Below are positions 1 through 8,858 of a DNA stretch of 64,000 bases, piece after piece. A model generated the notes under the pieces. That model was not told the DNA's origin. It searched no databases and worked only from the letters and a program-made list of their open reading frames with translations. A program made the translations under genes and the position numbers. Source of the DNA: Clostridioides mangenotii TR (lineage in GTDB: Bacteria; Bacillota; Clostridia; Peptostreptococcales; Peptostreptococcaceae); the NCBI RefSeq assembly GCF_000498755.1, contig NZ_AXUS01000003.1, positions 109,101 to 173,100 on the forward strand, read 5' to 3'. Every line of letters begins with the position of its first letter. The stretch's first letter is position 1.

Positions 1-377
1 AAATAGTTACAGAACCTAAAACTCCTAAAAGTAAGCGCATTGTATATATACCAGTTTTTTTATGTAAAGATATAAATAATTATATAGATAGTTTATATGA
101 AATAGAAAGTCACGAACGTATATTTAGATTTGCTAAAACATATTTAGGCAAACAATTAAAAAAATATGCTACTATAGCTGAAGTTAAAAAGATAAGAGTA
201 CATGACATTAGACACTCTCACGCGTCGCTTTTAATTGATATGGATGTAAATGTTCTGACTATAAGTGAGCGTTTAGGTCATGAAAAAGTAGATACAACTT
301 GGAATACCTATTCACACCTTTATCCTAATAAACAACTTGAAGTTGCAAAGAGATTAGAATTTATAGAGCCAAACTAG
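1..377 (+). CDS. Tyrosine site-specific integrase, C-terminal part (cut by window edge)
   Basis: Reading from base 3, an open frame runs off the left edge and ends at the TAG at 375-377. The visible 124 residues carry the catalytic half of a phage/ICE-type tyrosine recombinase: the HDIRHSHAS box (H-x-x-R), the LGHEKVDTT box with the second His, and the nucleophile Tyr in NTYSHLYP. The N-terminal arm- and core-binding domains lie outside the window. Its 3' end points at the 3' end of the tRNA-Sec gene 59 bases away, the usual arrangement of an element integrated in a tRNA gene. The Tn916-like integrase family is my best guess from the motif spelling. Confidence 0.9.
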   Translation, partial: IVTEPKTPKSKRIVYIPVFLCKDINNYIDSLYEIESHERIFRFAKTYLGKQLKKYATIAEVKKIRVHDIRHSHASLLIDMDVNVLTISERLGHEKVDTTWNTYSHLYPNKQLEVAKRLEFIEPN

Positions 378-394
378 AACCGCATGCAAAATAA

Positions 395-434
395 AAATCC
401 GTCAAACGAAGTTGTTACAACGCTTAACGGATTT
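395..434 (-). terminator. Rho-independent terminator of tRNA-Sec
   Basis: An 8-bp stem (AAATCCGT at 395-402 pairing with ACGGATTT at 427-434) begins three bases after the tRNA CCA end on the minus strand and is followed there by a T-rich tract (TTTTTATTTT). It also lies between the integrase stop and the tRNA, so it may overlap the element attachment site. Confidence 0.6.
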
Positions 435-436
435 AC

Positions 437-533
437 TGGCGGGAATGCGTGGGAGTCGAACCCACCTAAGAGGCTCCTAACCCCTCATGCTAGTTTTGAA
501 GACTAGAGGGCACACCAGCACCCATCCACCCCC
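437..533 (-). tRNA. selC: tRNA-Sec (anticodon UCA)
   Basis: The minus strand folds as a 97-nt selenocysteine tRNA: an extended acceptor (5' GGGGGTGG, 3' GCATTCCC then GCCA), a 6-bp D stem (GGGTGC with GTGCCC), an anticodon stem CTAGT/ACTAG around loop CTTCAAA with anticodon UCA (plus-strand tga at 497-499), a long variable arm, and a T arm GTGGG-TTCGACT-CCCAC. The CCA end is encoded. It decodes UGA as Sec with SelB, and selA, selB and selD lie 6-11 kb away. Oddity: acceptor position 8 is a G opposite G, and two further pairs are G-U, so the 3' strand may have been supplied by the adjacent integrated element. Confidence 0.95.
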
Positions 534-670
534 ATATTATGATATTTTTCGAGTAAAAATCCTACCAACGAAGTTAATAATATCACAAAATGCTATTCTT
601 TGCAATAACCTTTATAGAAATTCCTTATACTATTTTGTATATTATATAGTTTCCTTCTATAATAAAAAAT

Positions 671-713
671 ATACCTCAGAAAAGTTAGATAAAATCTATC
701 TATTCTGAGGTAT
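671..713 (-). terminator. Terminator after the 3D-domain gene
   Basis: An 11-bp perfect inverted repeat (ATACCTCAGAA at 671-681, TTCTGAGGTAT at 703-713) sits 49 bases past the stop of the minus-strand gene at 762-1604. On that strand it is followed by ATTTTTTATT. Confidence 0.75.
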
Positions 714-761
714 TGTTGTTTTTAAAATCAATATCCGATATCTATATTTAACTTTTTAATT

Positions 762-1604
762 TTATTTGCCTAGTACACGTATATCTATAGTCTTTCTACC
801 CCAGTTGTAAACTGTTTTAGAATCATTCATAAATATATCAATCTTATTACCTTTTATAGCGCCACCACAGTCTTCAGCAGTGAATACCATATCGAATTGA
901 GGTATATATACTTTTGTTCCATAAGGTATAACTTTTGGATCAACTGCTATTGTTCCCCATTTGGGTTTAGTTCCTGTAGCTGTTATACTGTGTCCACTGT
1001 ATGCAGTAGCTACCACTCTCATGTTTTTACCATTTTGACTTGTGCTAGTTTTAGAAGAAGATGTCGCTATATTTCTTGAGCTAGCCCCTCTTGATGTAGC
1101 AACCTGCATATCTACATCTGCAACTTCCTTAACAACTTTGTTAACTGGTTTAGACTTTACTTCTTCTTTAACATATTCTTTGTTTACTAAATCTCCATCA
1201 TGGTAAGTAAGCTTGTAGACAACTTCACTCTCGCCTGCTTTACCTTCTTCTGCTACTTCAGTTTTACCTGATGTAGATTTTGCGTTTTTGATAACTTCAG
1301 TAGAAAAAGGTATTTCTTTCTTTTCTTTTACTGTTTTTTCTTTAACATCAATTACTTCCAGTCTATCTCCACTTTTAAGTTTCTTATCAAAACTCAAGCT
1401 CACTATGTCGTTGTTATCGTATTTAACTTTTTGATCTTCTAATAATCCTTTTACATCAGACTTCAGTGTAGTTACTTTTGTCTCTTCTCCATTTACTACA
1501 AGTGTTACTTCCTTATTCAGTGTTGAGTATCCTGATAGAATTCCAACTGATAGTACAACTGCTAAAGCAGATACTTTCAAATTGTTCATTTTCTTAAAAC
1601 TCAT
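762..1604 (-). CDS. Secreted cell-wall protein with DUF348, G5 and 3D domains (YabE/Rpf2-like)
   Basis: The 280-residue product has an N-terminal signal or anchor helix (about residues 8-26), a DUF348 region (about 32-75), a lysine-rich G5-like region (about 80-160), a Ser/Thr-rich linker and a C-terminal 3D domain. The three diagnostic aspartates are visible in TIAVDP, TAEDCGGAIKG and NKIDIF. This family is thought to act on peptidoglycan, often as lytic transglycosylases or resuscitation-promoting-factor-like proteins at the outer surface. An upstream in-frame ATG at 1619 exists, but GGAGGA lies between the two, so I place the start at 1604. It is a single gene flanked by terminators. The exact enzymatic activity is inferred from the family. 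Confidence 0.85.
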   Translation of the reverse strand: MSFKKMNNLKVSALAVVLSVGILSGYSTLNKEVTLVVNGEETKVTTLKSDVKGLLEDQKVKYDNNDIVSLSFDKKLKSGDRLEVIDVKEKTVKEKKEIPFSTEVIKNAKSTSGKTEVAEEGKAGESEVVYKLTYHDGDLVNKEYVKEEVKSKPVNKVVKEVADVDMQVATSRGASSRNIATSSSKTSTSQNGKNMRVVATAYSGHSITATGTKPKWGTIAVDPKVIPYGTKVYIPQFDMVFTAEDCGGAIKGNKIDIFMNDSKTVYNWGRKTIDIRVLGK

Positions 1605-1727
1605 AAATACTTCCTCCATTTAAAACCTATATAATTTATTTAATCTCAATTTCCATATTTTTCTTTTGTTAATTAGTGTAACCATATTGTAACCTTTTAA
1701 TTTTGATTTGTCAAATTCAAATAAAAA

Positions 1728-1768
1728 AAGTGCACTCATGTAGCCACTGCAGGCATTTGAGTACACTT
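1728..1768 (-). terminator. Terminator after ung
   Basis: AAGTGCACTCA (1728-1738) pairs with TGAGTACACTT (1758-1768) with one mismatch-type pair. On the minus strand the hairpin is followed by seven T, 46 bases past the ung stop. Confidence 0.75.
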
Positions 1769-1814
1769 TCGACTTATTACAACACTGTTACTTTTGTAGT
1801 TTTTACAAAATTTG

Positions 1815-2489
1815 CTACAGATTTTCTATCTGCCAATTTATAGGTTCTTTACCAAGTTCGGCTAGAATATTGTTTATTCTTGAGAAATGTTTACATCCAA
1901 AAAATCCTCTGTACGCTGATAAAGGACTTGGATGAGGCCCTTCTAATATATAATGTTTACTCTTATCTATAAGCTTTACTTTGCTTCTCGCGTTTCCTCC
2001 CCAAAGTACAAATATTACAGGATCTTCACGTTCACTCAAAAGAGATATTATTTTATCAGTGAAAATTTCCCATCCTTTATCTTTATGAGAATTTGCTTCA
2101 TGTGCTCTAACTGTAAGAGCTGTATTAAGAAGCAATACCCCTTGGTCCGTCCAAGGTACTAAATATCCGTTATTTGGTATATAACATCCTAAATCATCCT
2201 TAAGCTCCTTGAACATATTAAGAAGTGATGGTGGAGTTTTTACACTTGGCTGAACCGAGAAAGATAGCCCATGAGCTTGATTATCTCCATGATACGGATC
2301 CTGTCCCAGTATAAGCACTTTAGTACCTTTATAGGATGTATGCTTCAGAGCTTTAAATATATTGTACATATCCGGGAAGATCTGGCGAGTACTGTACTCT
2401 TGAATTAAAAATTGTCTCAAATCTTTATAGTAGTCTTTTTCAAATTCTGTAGCTAGTAATTCATCCCAATCATTGCCTATGTTTACCAT
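1815..2489 (-). CDS. ung: Uracil-DNA glycosylase, family 1
   Basis: The 224-residue enzyme excises uracil from DNA as the first step of base-excision repair in the cytoplasm. The family-1 signatures are all present: the catalytic water-activating loop [18 protein letters not shown], the uracil-binding region [10 protein letters not shown], and the DNA-intercalation loop [17 protein letters not shown]. The length matches the usual 220-230 residues. AAGGGGG precedes the ATG by about 10 bases. It is monocistronic, with a hairpin terminator downstream and the divergent apbE gene on the other side. Confidence 0.97.
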   Translation of the reverse strand: MVNIGNDWDELLATEFEKDYYKDLRQFLIQEYSTRQIFPDMYNIFKALKHTSYKGTKVLILGQDPYHGDNQAHGLSFSVQPSVKTPPSLLNMFKELKDDLGCYIPNNGYLVPWTDQGVLLLNTALTVRAHEANSHKDKGWEIFTDKIISLLSEREDPVIFVLWGGNARSKVKLIDKSKHYILEGPHPSPLSAYRGFFGCKHFSRINNILAELGKEPINWQIENL

Positions 2490-2795
2490 ATTATCATTTC
2501 CCCCTTAATAAATTTTTTTCATCTATTTGAATATGTAGAGACTAATTTTTTACACTCGATTATAAATTATGTTTGTAATTGTTTTTTGTATAAAGCTGTC
2601 TTTAAATATATTTTTTCTATAATTTATCACTATTTAATAATATCATTTATGACTATAAAACACAAAATTTTAACTTACTATATTACAAGAATATATTGAT
2701 TTTTTATTGAAGCGCATCATTCTTTTTTATCCAATGAAATTCTACAAATAACTATGATATAATAAACAATATACAAATTCATAGGAGGAACAATC
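2490..2795. promoter_or_regulatory. Divergent ung/apbE intergenic region with an extended -10 promoter for apbE
   Basis: About 306 bases of very AT-rich DNA without an ORF. TGATATAAT at 2755-2763 is an extended -10 element 33 bases before the apbE ATG; a -35 element is weak (TGAAAT at 2735-2740). AGGAGG lies at about 2783-2788. I see no RNA structure or repeat here. Confidence 0.45.
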
Positions 2796-3842
2796 ATGAA
2801 AAACAAAAAAGTCACCTACCTTATAATATTGCTGACTTTAGGACTTATCTTATTTTCTTTTTATAGATTTACAAATAAGCCTGCCGAATATTCTAAAACT
2901 TACTTTGCCCTTGGCACAGTCAATGAGGTAAAGATATATGGAGTAAAAAAGACTAAAGGCGAAAATATTTTAGAGAAATGCGAGCTAATTTTAAGAGATA
3001 TAGAAAATAAAATGAGTACCAAAATATCTTCAAGTGAAGTAAATAAAATAAATGCTGCTTCTGGCAAATCTTACATTAAAGTATCAGATGAAACTTTCTG
3101 GGTAATTAAAGAAGCTGTTCAATATGCTAAAATCTCAGATGGACATTTTGATCCAACTATAGGACCTCTTTCTAGCCTTTGGGACATCGGAACTGATAAA
3201 GCAAGGGTTCCTGCTAAAACTGAGATAGATAATCTACTCCCACTTATTTCTTATAAAAATGTACTCCTAGATGATAAAAATTCCTCTGTAAAACTTGCAA
3301 AAAAAGAAATGAAACTTGATTTAGGTGGAATTGCCAAAGGATATGCAGCTGATGAGATTGCTAAATATTTAAGATCAGAGGGTATTAAAAAAGCTATAGT
3401 AAATTTAGGCGGTAACATATATGTTATTGGAACTAATGAAGCTGGATCAAAATTTAACATCGGCCTTCAGGACCCCAATAAAGAAAATGGTAATTCTATT
3501 GGAAGTGTTCAAGCTAAAGATACATCTGTTGTTACTTCTGGAATTTACGAAAGATTTATAAAAAAAGAAGGCAAACTCTATCATCATATACTAAGCCCTT
3601 TTGATGGCTATCCATACGATAACGAACTAAGCGGAGTCACTATTATCTCAAGCAAATCAATTAACTGCGACGCCCTGTCTACATCAGTTTTCGGTCTTGG
3701 TCTTGAAAAAGGACTTAAGCTTATAAATAACCTTGACGATGTAGATGCAATTTTTATAACTAAAGATAAAAAAATCTACCTCTCTAATGGAGCTAAAAAT
3801 AAATTCAATGTAACAAATAAAGACTACACAATTGTAAAATAA
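2796..3842 (+). CDS. apbE: FAD:protein FMN transferase (ApbE family), membrane-anchored
   Basis: The 348-residue protein has one N-terminal membrane helix (about residues 7-24) and then an ApbE domain. Visible family motifs are YFALGTVNEV near the start, DGHFDPTIGPLSSLWDIG, the core LDLGGIAKGYAAD, VNLGGNIYVIG, HHILSPFDGYP, and DALSTSVFGLG near the end. ApbE enzymes attach FMN through a phosphoester bond to a Thr or Ser of extracytoplasmic or membrane proteins such as RnfG and RnfD. Both of those are encoded at the far end of this window (63 kb), so they are the obvious clients, although the genes are not linked. There is no lipobox Cys, so anchoring is by the helix. Confidence 0.93.
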   Translation: MKNKKVTYLIILLTLGLILFSFYRFTNKPAEYSKTYFALGTVNEVKIYGVKKTKGENILEKCELILRDIENKMSTKISSSEVNKINAASGKSYIKVSDETFWVIKEAVQYAKISDGHFDPTIGPLSSLWDIGTDKARVPAKTEIDNLLPLISYKNVLLDDKNSSVKLAKKEMKLDLGGIAKGYAADEIAKYLRSEGIKKAIVNLGGNIYVIGTNEAGSKFNIGLQDPNKENGNSIGSVQAKDTSVVTSGIYERFIKKEGKLYHHILSPFDGYPYDNELSGVTIISSKSINCDALSTSVFGLGLEKGLKLINNLDDVDAIFITKDKKIYLSNGAKNKFNVTNKDYTIVK

Positions 3843-3856
3843 AAATTCACTCAAAT

Positions 3857-3908
3857 AAAGAGCGTACACAAAATGTATCCAGTCCGATACAATCTGTGTA
3901 CGCTCTTT
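3857..3908 (+). terminator. Terminator after apbE (probably bidirectional)
   Basis: A 14-bp perfect stem (3857-3870 with 3895-3908) encloses a second small stem, TGTATC/GATACA. A T run follows on the plus strand. The convergent kinase gene ends 34 bases away, and the A run at the other foot lets it serve that gene too. Confidence 0.85.
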
Positions 3909-3941
3909 TTCACATAAACTATTCTTATATAATTATATACT

Positions 3942-6689
3942 TTAATAATATATATCAGAGAACTCTATTTTTATTTTTTCTTCTATATTATAAATCCTTT
4001 TATCTTCATTGACTGTATCATAAATTACCGGCTTAATAGGGACCCTTAGCTTAAATTCAGTTCCTTCATTTTCACTGCTCAGAACTTTTATATCTCCCCC
4101 ATGTAACTCAATAAGGTTTTTAGCTATCGATAAGCCAATACCACTTCCCTCAGTATTTCTAGAAAGTGTTTTGTCTACTTGTGAGAACTCCTCAAAGATT
4201 ATCTCAAGCTTATCATTAGGTATACCAACCCCAGTATCTTTAACGCTAATTACAACATCTTCTGCGTATATGTACATATTTATAGATATACTCCCTCCAT
4301 TGTCGGTAAATTTTATACAATTTGAAAATAAATTTAGTAGTATTCTTTCAAACTCTAATTTATCAATGTATGTGTATATCTCCTCTTCCTCTGTATCAAA
4401 TAATATGCTTAGCCCTTTTTTAAATGCGTAAGGTTCTATTTTCATAAACAAATCTTCAACTACTTCTACAATATTGTAACTGGCTAATTTTAACCTGTAG
4501 AATCCCGACTCCATTTTAGTAAGGTCTATTATATTGTTTATTAGTCTCTGAAGTCTATATGAACTTTGTTTTACAAGATCTACATGCCCTTTAATATTGT
4601 CATTGTAATCTATAACTTTACCACTTTTGTAGAATGAATCTACTAATTGATTTGAACTAGATATTACATTTAGTGGTGTTTTTAGTTCATGTGACATATT
4701 TGCAAAGAACTCAGTTTTTATTTTATCCGCTTTAAATCTTTCAAGCAGTTCAGCTTCAGCCAACTCATAATTTCTTTTATGAATTAAATCCTTTACAATA
4801 ATCATAATTAAGTTGTTATTATTCATAGTAAATGGAAGTATACTTAGCTCAACATTTTTACGCTCGCCGCTTTGTGAAATAATTTCATGAGATATAAGGT
4901 TTGAACTTCTGCCATCATCATTAACACTATGGACAATGTTCTCTATATCTTCATATTTGATAGAATTATCTACATAATCTTTAAAGTTATGCCCAACTAT
5001 ACCTGATGAAGATTCCATATCTAGTATATCTAACATAGATTTATTTACATAGGCTATTTTCATATTTTTATTAATAAGGCATATACCGTCTGGTAAAACA
5101 TCTATAAAGTCTGCATAAGAATCTTGACTATCTTCAAGTTTTATCTTTGATATTTTACGTTCAGTAACATCTCTCACTACAATTATATACGTGTCTTTTT
5201 CGTCTTTTGAGTATTTTGCATAGTCAAACTCAACATAGATTATATTTTTACCTACTCTGTACATTCTTTCGTACTGACCTCGTCTACAACAAGAAAGAAA
5301 ATCTATTTCATCCACTTTATCTTTGAACATATTTTTACACGCTCTATTTGTATATATAATTTGTTCATCATATACGACTACAATTCCATCACCTATACTC
5401 TCTAAAAATCGTTCATATCTTTCGTTTGCTTGATAGATCTTTTCCTCAGCCTCCAGTTTCTTAGTTTTATCTTTAAATACACATAAAACTCCCTGGATAT
5501 TTGATCCAACTAAAAGCGGCGACAACTTTACTTCAAAAGTCATATTATCAATAGTTTCAACAAGTTTAATTGCATCTGATTTCTCCCTACATACATAATT
5601 GAAACTCTCCATTAAATCGTCGTAATTTAAAATATGCTCCTCAAAACTATCTTTTGATTTTTCGTTTAAAAATATTTTATCAAAAATTGAATTTGCAAAT
5701 GATATTTGTTTATGCAAATTGAGCACTATAATTCCATTACATGAAAGATCTAAAGTTGTTTGTAGTTTTATCTCTTTTTCTTGTAGTTCTTTTTTTAGAT
5801 CAGCTATCTTTTGATTTTCCATTATCAACATCTTATTTTTTTCTTGCAAAATTTCATTTTTTTCCTTTAGCTGATCATTTGTATTATTTAATTGATCATA
5901 GGTCTTTTTTACAGTTGTATAGACCATATATCTGTACACATAATACATAGTTAGGTTTATAGTCATTTGGCTAATTACATCTACAGTGTACAGATTATTT
6001 ATCAAAGGATAAAGAAGTGTAGGTACAGTAGATAACAAAAGCAATATAACTATTCTTTTATAGCAAAGTATTTCTTCGTCTTGCATCTTTTGGGTAGTAT
6101 TTTTAATCTCCATAAATACTAGCACAGCTAGAGTTAACATAATTATGCTTATAAAAACTCTGACTGCGTAGTACGGAATAGTTCCACCGTTTCTGCTGTT
6201 TATATATTTAAAAAATAAAACTACAGAGACTACAACCAGTAAAAAGCATACAAACTCAGTTACACTTTTTATTACTGATTTTTTATTCTTTACATGACTT
6301 ATAGCCAGATATACCCCCACTAAAGGTGATAAATCTGTTATTGCAAGAATTATTATACTCGTATCCATCATCATTTCCGGTAAAACTTTAAAATTTAGGT
6401 ATTTAATTATAAATACACATTCGAATACTCCTATAACTGTAACTATTATTCCTAAAAACGTCTGTAAAGTTTCCACCTTAAAGCGGCTAGTATTTAGCAT
6501 GATCATCCCCATTGCAATTAAAAAAGTTGCATACAGACAGTGTACTATTATTTCAAATCTTATAATATCATTTACAAAAAACATAGCTGCCAACGAAATC
6601 AACAAAAAAATAGCAACATCTCTCGTTTCATTGAATTTTGTACTGTTAATATTTCTAGGTTTTGCTATACTTGTTTTCAAAGCTCTCAT
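3942..6689 (-). CDS. Membrane sensor histidine kinase with several PAS domains (orphan)
   Basis: The N-terminal third contains about seven to eight membrane helices, followed by a coiled coil (QLKEKNEILQEKNKML), two or three PAS-like domains, and a HisKA/HATPase core. The core shows the H box FFANMSHELKTPLNV, the N box NLFSNCIKFTDNGG, G1 DTGVGIP and G2 GSGIGLSIAKNL. It should autophosphorylate on the His and pass phosphate to a response regulator, but none is encoded nearby. The frame stays open to an ATG at 6839 with no ribosome site. AAGGAG lies one base before the ATG at 6689 and ten before a TTG at 6680, so the true start is near one of these. The sensed signal is unknown. Confidence 0.85.
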   Translation of the reverse strand: MRALKTSIAKPRNINSTKFNETRDVAIFLLISLAAMFFVNDIIRFEIIVHCLYATFLIAMGMIMLNTSRFKVETLQTFLGIIVTVIGVFECVFIIKYLNFKVLPEMMMDTSIIILAITDLSPLVGVYLAISHVKNKKSVIKSVTEFVCFLLVVVSVVLFFKYINSRNGGTIPYYAVRVFISIIMLTLAVLVFMEIKNTTQKMQDEEILCYKRIVILLLLSTVPTLLYPLINNLYTVDVISQMTINLTMYYVYRYMVYTTVKKTYDQLNNTNDQLKEKNEILQEKNKMLIMENQKIADLKKELQEKEIKLQTTLDLSCNGIIVLNLHKQISFANSIFDKIFLNEKSKDSFEEHILNYDDLMESFNYVCREKSDAIKLVETIDNMTFEVKLSPLLVGSNIQGVLCVFKDKTKKLEAEEKIYQANERYERFLESIGDGIVVVYDEQIIYTNRACKNMFKDKVDEIDFLSCCRRGQYERMYRVGKNIIYVEFDYAKYSKDEKDTYIIVVRDVTERKISKIKLEDSQDSYADFIDVLPDGICLINKNMKIAYVNKSMLDILDMESSSGIVGHNFKDYVDNSIKYEDIENIVHSVNDDGRSSNLISHEIISQSGERKNVELSILPFTMNNNNLIMIIVKDLIHKRNYELAEAELLERFKADKIKTEFFANMSHELKTPLNVISSSNQLVDSFYKSGKVIDYNDNIKGHVDLVKQSSYRLQRLINNIIDLTKMESGFYRLKLASYNIVEVVEDLFMKIEPYAFKKGLSILFDTEEEEIYTYIDKLEFERILLNLFSNCIKFTDNGGSISINMYIYAEDVVISVKDTGVGIPNDKLEIIFEEFSQVDKTLSRNTEGSGIGLSIAKNLIELHGGDIKVLSSENEGTEFKLRVPIKPVIYDTVNEDKRIYNIEEKIKIEFSDIYY

Positions 6690-6882
6690 ACTCCTTAACA
6701 ATTTTCTAGTATAAATAACTATACGATACTCGACACAGTAATTCCTTCTTTCAATTTCAAATACAAATAAATATATTTTTTTATTTTTTTCAACTTCATT
6801 ATATTGCATAAATTTTATTAAAATATAAACACTCGACATATAGTTTATAGATACTCAAATAAGCTTTGGTTTTCAAAAAATT

Positions 6883-6909
6883 AGGATGCACTAAATTGAT
6901 ATGCATCCT
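6883..6909 (-). terminator. Terminator of the selDAB operon
   Basis: AGGATGCA (6883-6890) pairs with TGCATCCT (6902-6909). On the minus strand the hairpin is followed by AATTTTTTG, 57 bases beyond the selB stop. Confidence 0.8.
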
Positions 6910-6965
6910 TAATTACCTTAAAGTAAATTATATTTAATTGATCTCAAGTCTTTTATATCATTATA

Positions 6966-8849
6966 TTAAGAGTTAAAAAACACTCTTTTATTCTCTACCC
7001 TCTTAGTGATTTTGTTTCTATCAAAGTTTTCTAGGATTATCATGCAATTTTTCCTACTCGAATCCACAAGATCCCTATAATCGCCTAATGTTATCTCTCC
7101 ATTTTTATTTATATAATCGATAAGTATATCTTTTGCTTTTTCATATATTTCCTTATCCATTACATATATATCATCTAGCTTCTCTACATCTTCACCTATC
7201 ATAGATTCGAGAACTTCATTGTAATTATGATTTTCACAAACCTCTTCGATTGTAAGAATTGAAGACATACCACAAGCTTTTAGTTTCTTCTTTATACTTG
7301 TAGCTATAGATTTTTGGGCATCATTTAGTTTCACTTCAAAATAGTGTAGAGAAACTATATTCCCTGTAACCTTGATAACCTTCTCTTTGCTAAGTTTTTC
7401 TAGTAGTAAATCCATATCTCTAGTTTTAAATTTACTAGCTACTTTTGACCTTAGTTCTTCTTTTAGCATACCTTTTCTAAGCCTATACTTTTTATGATAA
7501 TCTCCTAGTAAAATTACAGTCTTATCTTTTAGCATACTATACTGATTTATATGGAAATACATGTTGTTCATATTTATGATTTTTTCTTTCCCTATTAACG
7601 TTTCTAATGCTTTAACTATATCAGCTTCATGGGCTCCACTGTAGCTCATAATCACTTTGATTGTCGGATACTCATTATTTGATTTTATAAACTCTTCTAT
7701 TATATCTTTTAACTCGCCTTTTTCTTTTACTTTTAAAGCCTCAATTACTTTATCATCAAATCTTTTATGTTTTCTAGGAGATGGATCTATTATAACGCCT
7801 CCACCAATAGTTTCCATTGGGGAGTAAAGTCTTATTACAAATTTATCTCCCTTTTTACAAACAATACTTTCTTCTAGTCTAAGCTGAACAAATGCACTTT
7901 CCCCAGGTTCAATCTTCTCATTATTTAGAGGAACAGCTCTACACAGAATTTCTCTAGTGCCATGATATAGTCTAAGCCTATCCCAGTGTTTTATCGATTT
8001 ATCACTATGTTTTACAGCTGATAGTTTTACATCTAACATCATTGATTCCTCAAGAGAGTTAGGAGATGCCAAAACATTTCCTCGCTCAACATCATCAACC
8101 TTAACATTAGAAATATTTATAGCCGTTCTTTGACCTGCATAGGCAGTTTCTACATCTTGTCCGTGTACTTGTATGCTTCTTATCTTTGTCTTTAGATTCT
8201 TAGGATATACAATCAGGTCATCATCTATATTGATTTTTCCCTCAAATAAAGTCCCTGTTATTACAGTTCCGAATCCTTTTACTGAGAAAACTCTATCTAT
8301 ATTTAGTCTAGCAGGAGAATTTACATTTTTATCTTCTATATCATCGCTTAATACATCTATTTTTTGTATAAGTTTATCAATTCCTCTTTTCGATATAGAA
8401 TCTACTTCTATAATCTCTGCATCTGCTAAAAATGTATCACTTATTTTTTCAGAAACATCTTCTTTTACTAAGCTTACAAACTCAGGATCAACTGCATCAC
8501 ATTTTGTAAGAACAACGATACCTTTTTTTACATTAAGGTAAGATAGTATATCTAAATGCTCAACAGTCTGTGGCATTACGCCTTCTTCTGCTGAAACTAC
8601 TAAAAGTACCATATCAAGTCCTGAAGCTCCAGCAAGCATATTTTTAATAAACTTTTCATGACCAGGGACATCGACTATACCCACTCTTTTATTGCTAGGT
8701 AAATCGAAATAAGTAAATCCAAGGTTTATAGATATTCCCCTCTTCTTTTCTTCATCGAGAGTATCTGTCTCTCTACCTGTTAGAGCTTTTATAAGAGTGG
8801 TCTTACCGTGGTCAATGTGTCCTGCTGTTCCTATAATGACATTCTTCAT
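6966..8849 (-). CDS. selB: Selenocysteine-specific translation elongation factor SelB
   Basis: The 627-residue GTPase delivers Sec-tRNA to UGA codons marked by a SECIS hairpin. The N-terminal EF-Tu-like part shows G1 [10 protein letters not shown], the switch region GISINLGF, G3 DVPGHE and G4 TKCD, followed by beta-barrel domains II and III. The C-terminal third contains the winged-helix repeats that bind SECIS RNA, ending in [16 protein letters not shown]. The length is normal for SelB. It is the last gene of selD-selA-selB, nine bases after selA, and a consensus GGAGG precedes its ATG. Confidence 0.97.
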   Translation of the reverse strand: MKNVIIGTAGHIDHGKTTLIKALTGRETDTLDEEKKRGISINLGFTYFDLPSNKRVGIVDVPGHEKFIKNMLAGASGLDMVLLVVSAEEGVMPQTVEHLDILSYLNVKKGIVVLTKCDAVDPEFVSLVKEDVSEKISDTFLADAEIIEVDSISKRGIDKLIQKIDVLSDDIEDKNVNSPARLNIDRVFSVKGFGTVITGTLFEGKINIDDDLIVYPKNLKTKIRSIQVHGQDVETAYAGQRTAINISNVKVDDVERGNVLASPNSLEESMMLDVKLSAVKHSDKSIKHWDRLRLYHGTREILCRAVPLNNEKIEPGESAFVQLRLEESIVCKKGDKFVIRLYSPMETIGGGVIIDPSPRKHKRFDDKVIEALKVKEKGELKDIIEEFIKSNNEYPTIKVIMSYSGAHEADIVKALETLIGKEKIINMNNMYFHINQYSMLKDKTVILLGDYHKKYRLRKGMLKEELRSKVASKFKTRDMDLLLEKLSKEKVIKVTGNIVSLHYFEVKLNDAQKSIATSIKKKLKACGMSSILTIEEVCENHNYNEVLESMIGEDVEKLDDIYVMDKEIYEKAKDILIDYINKNGEITLGDYRDLVDSSRKNCMIILENFDRNKITKRVENKRVFFNS

Positions 8850-8858
8850 TTTTTCCTC

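Noticed and set aside
487-708. 73-codon plus-strand ORF
   Set aside because: It runs antisense through tRNA-Sec and a terminator, has no ribosome site, and its product is compositionally odd.
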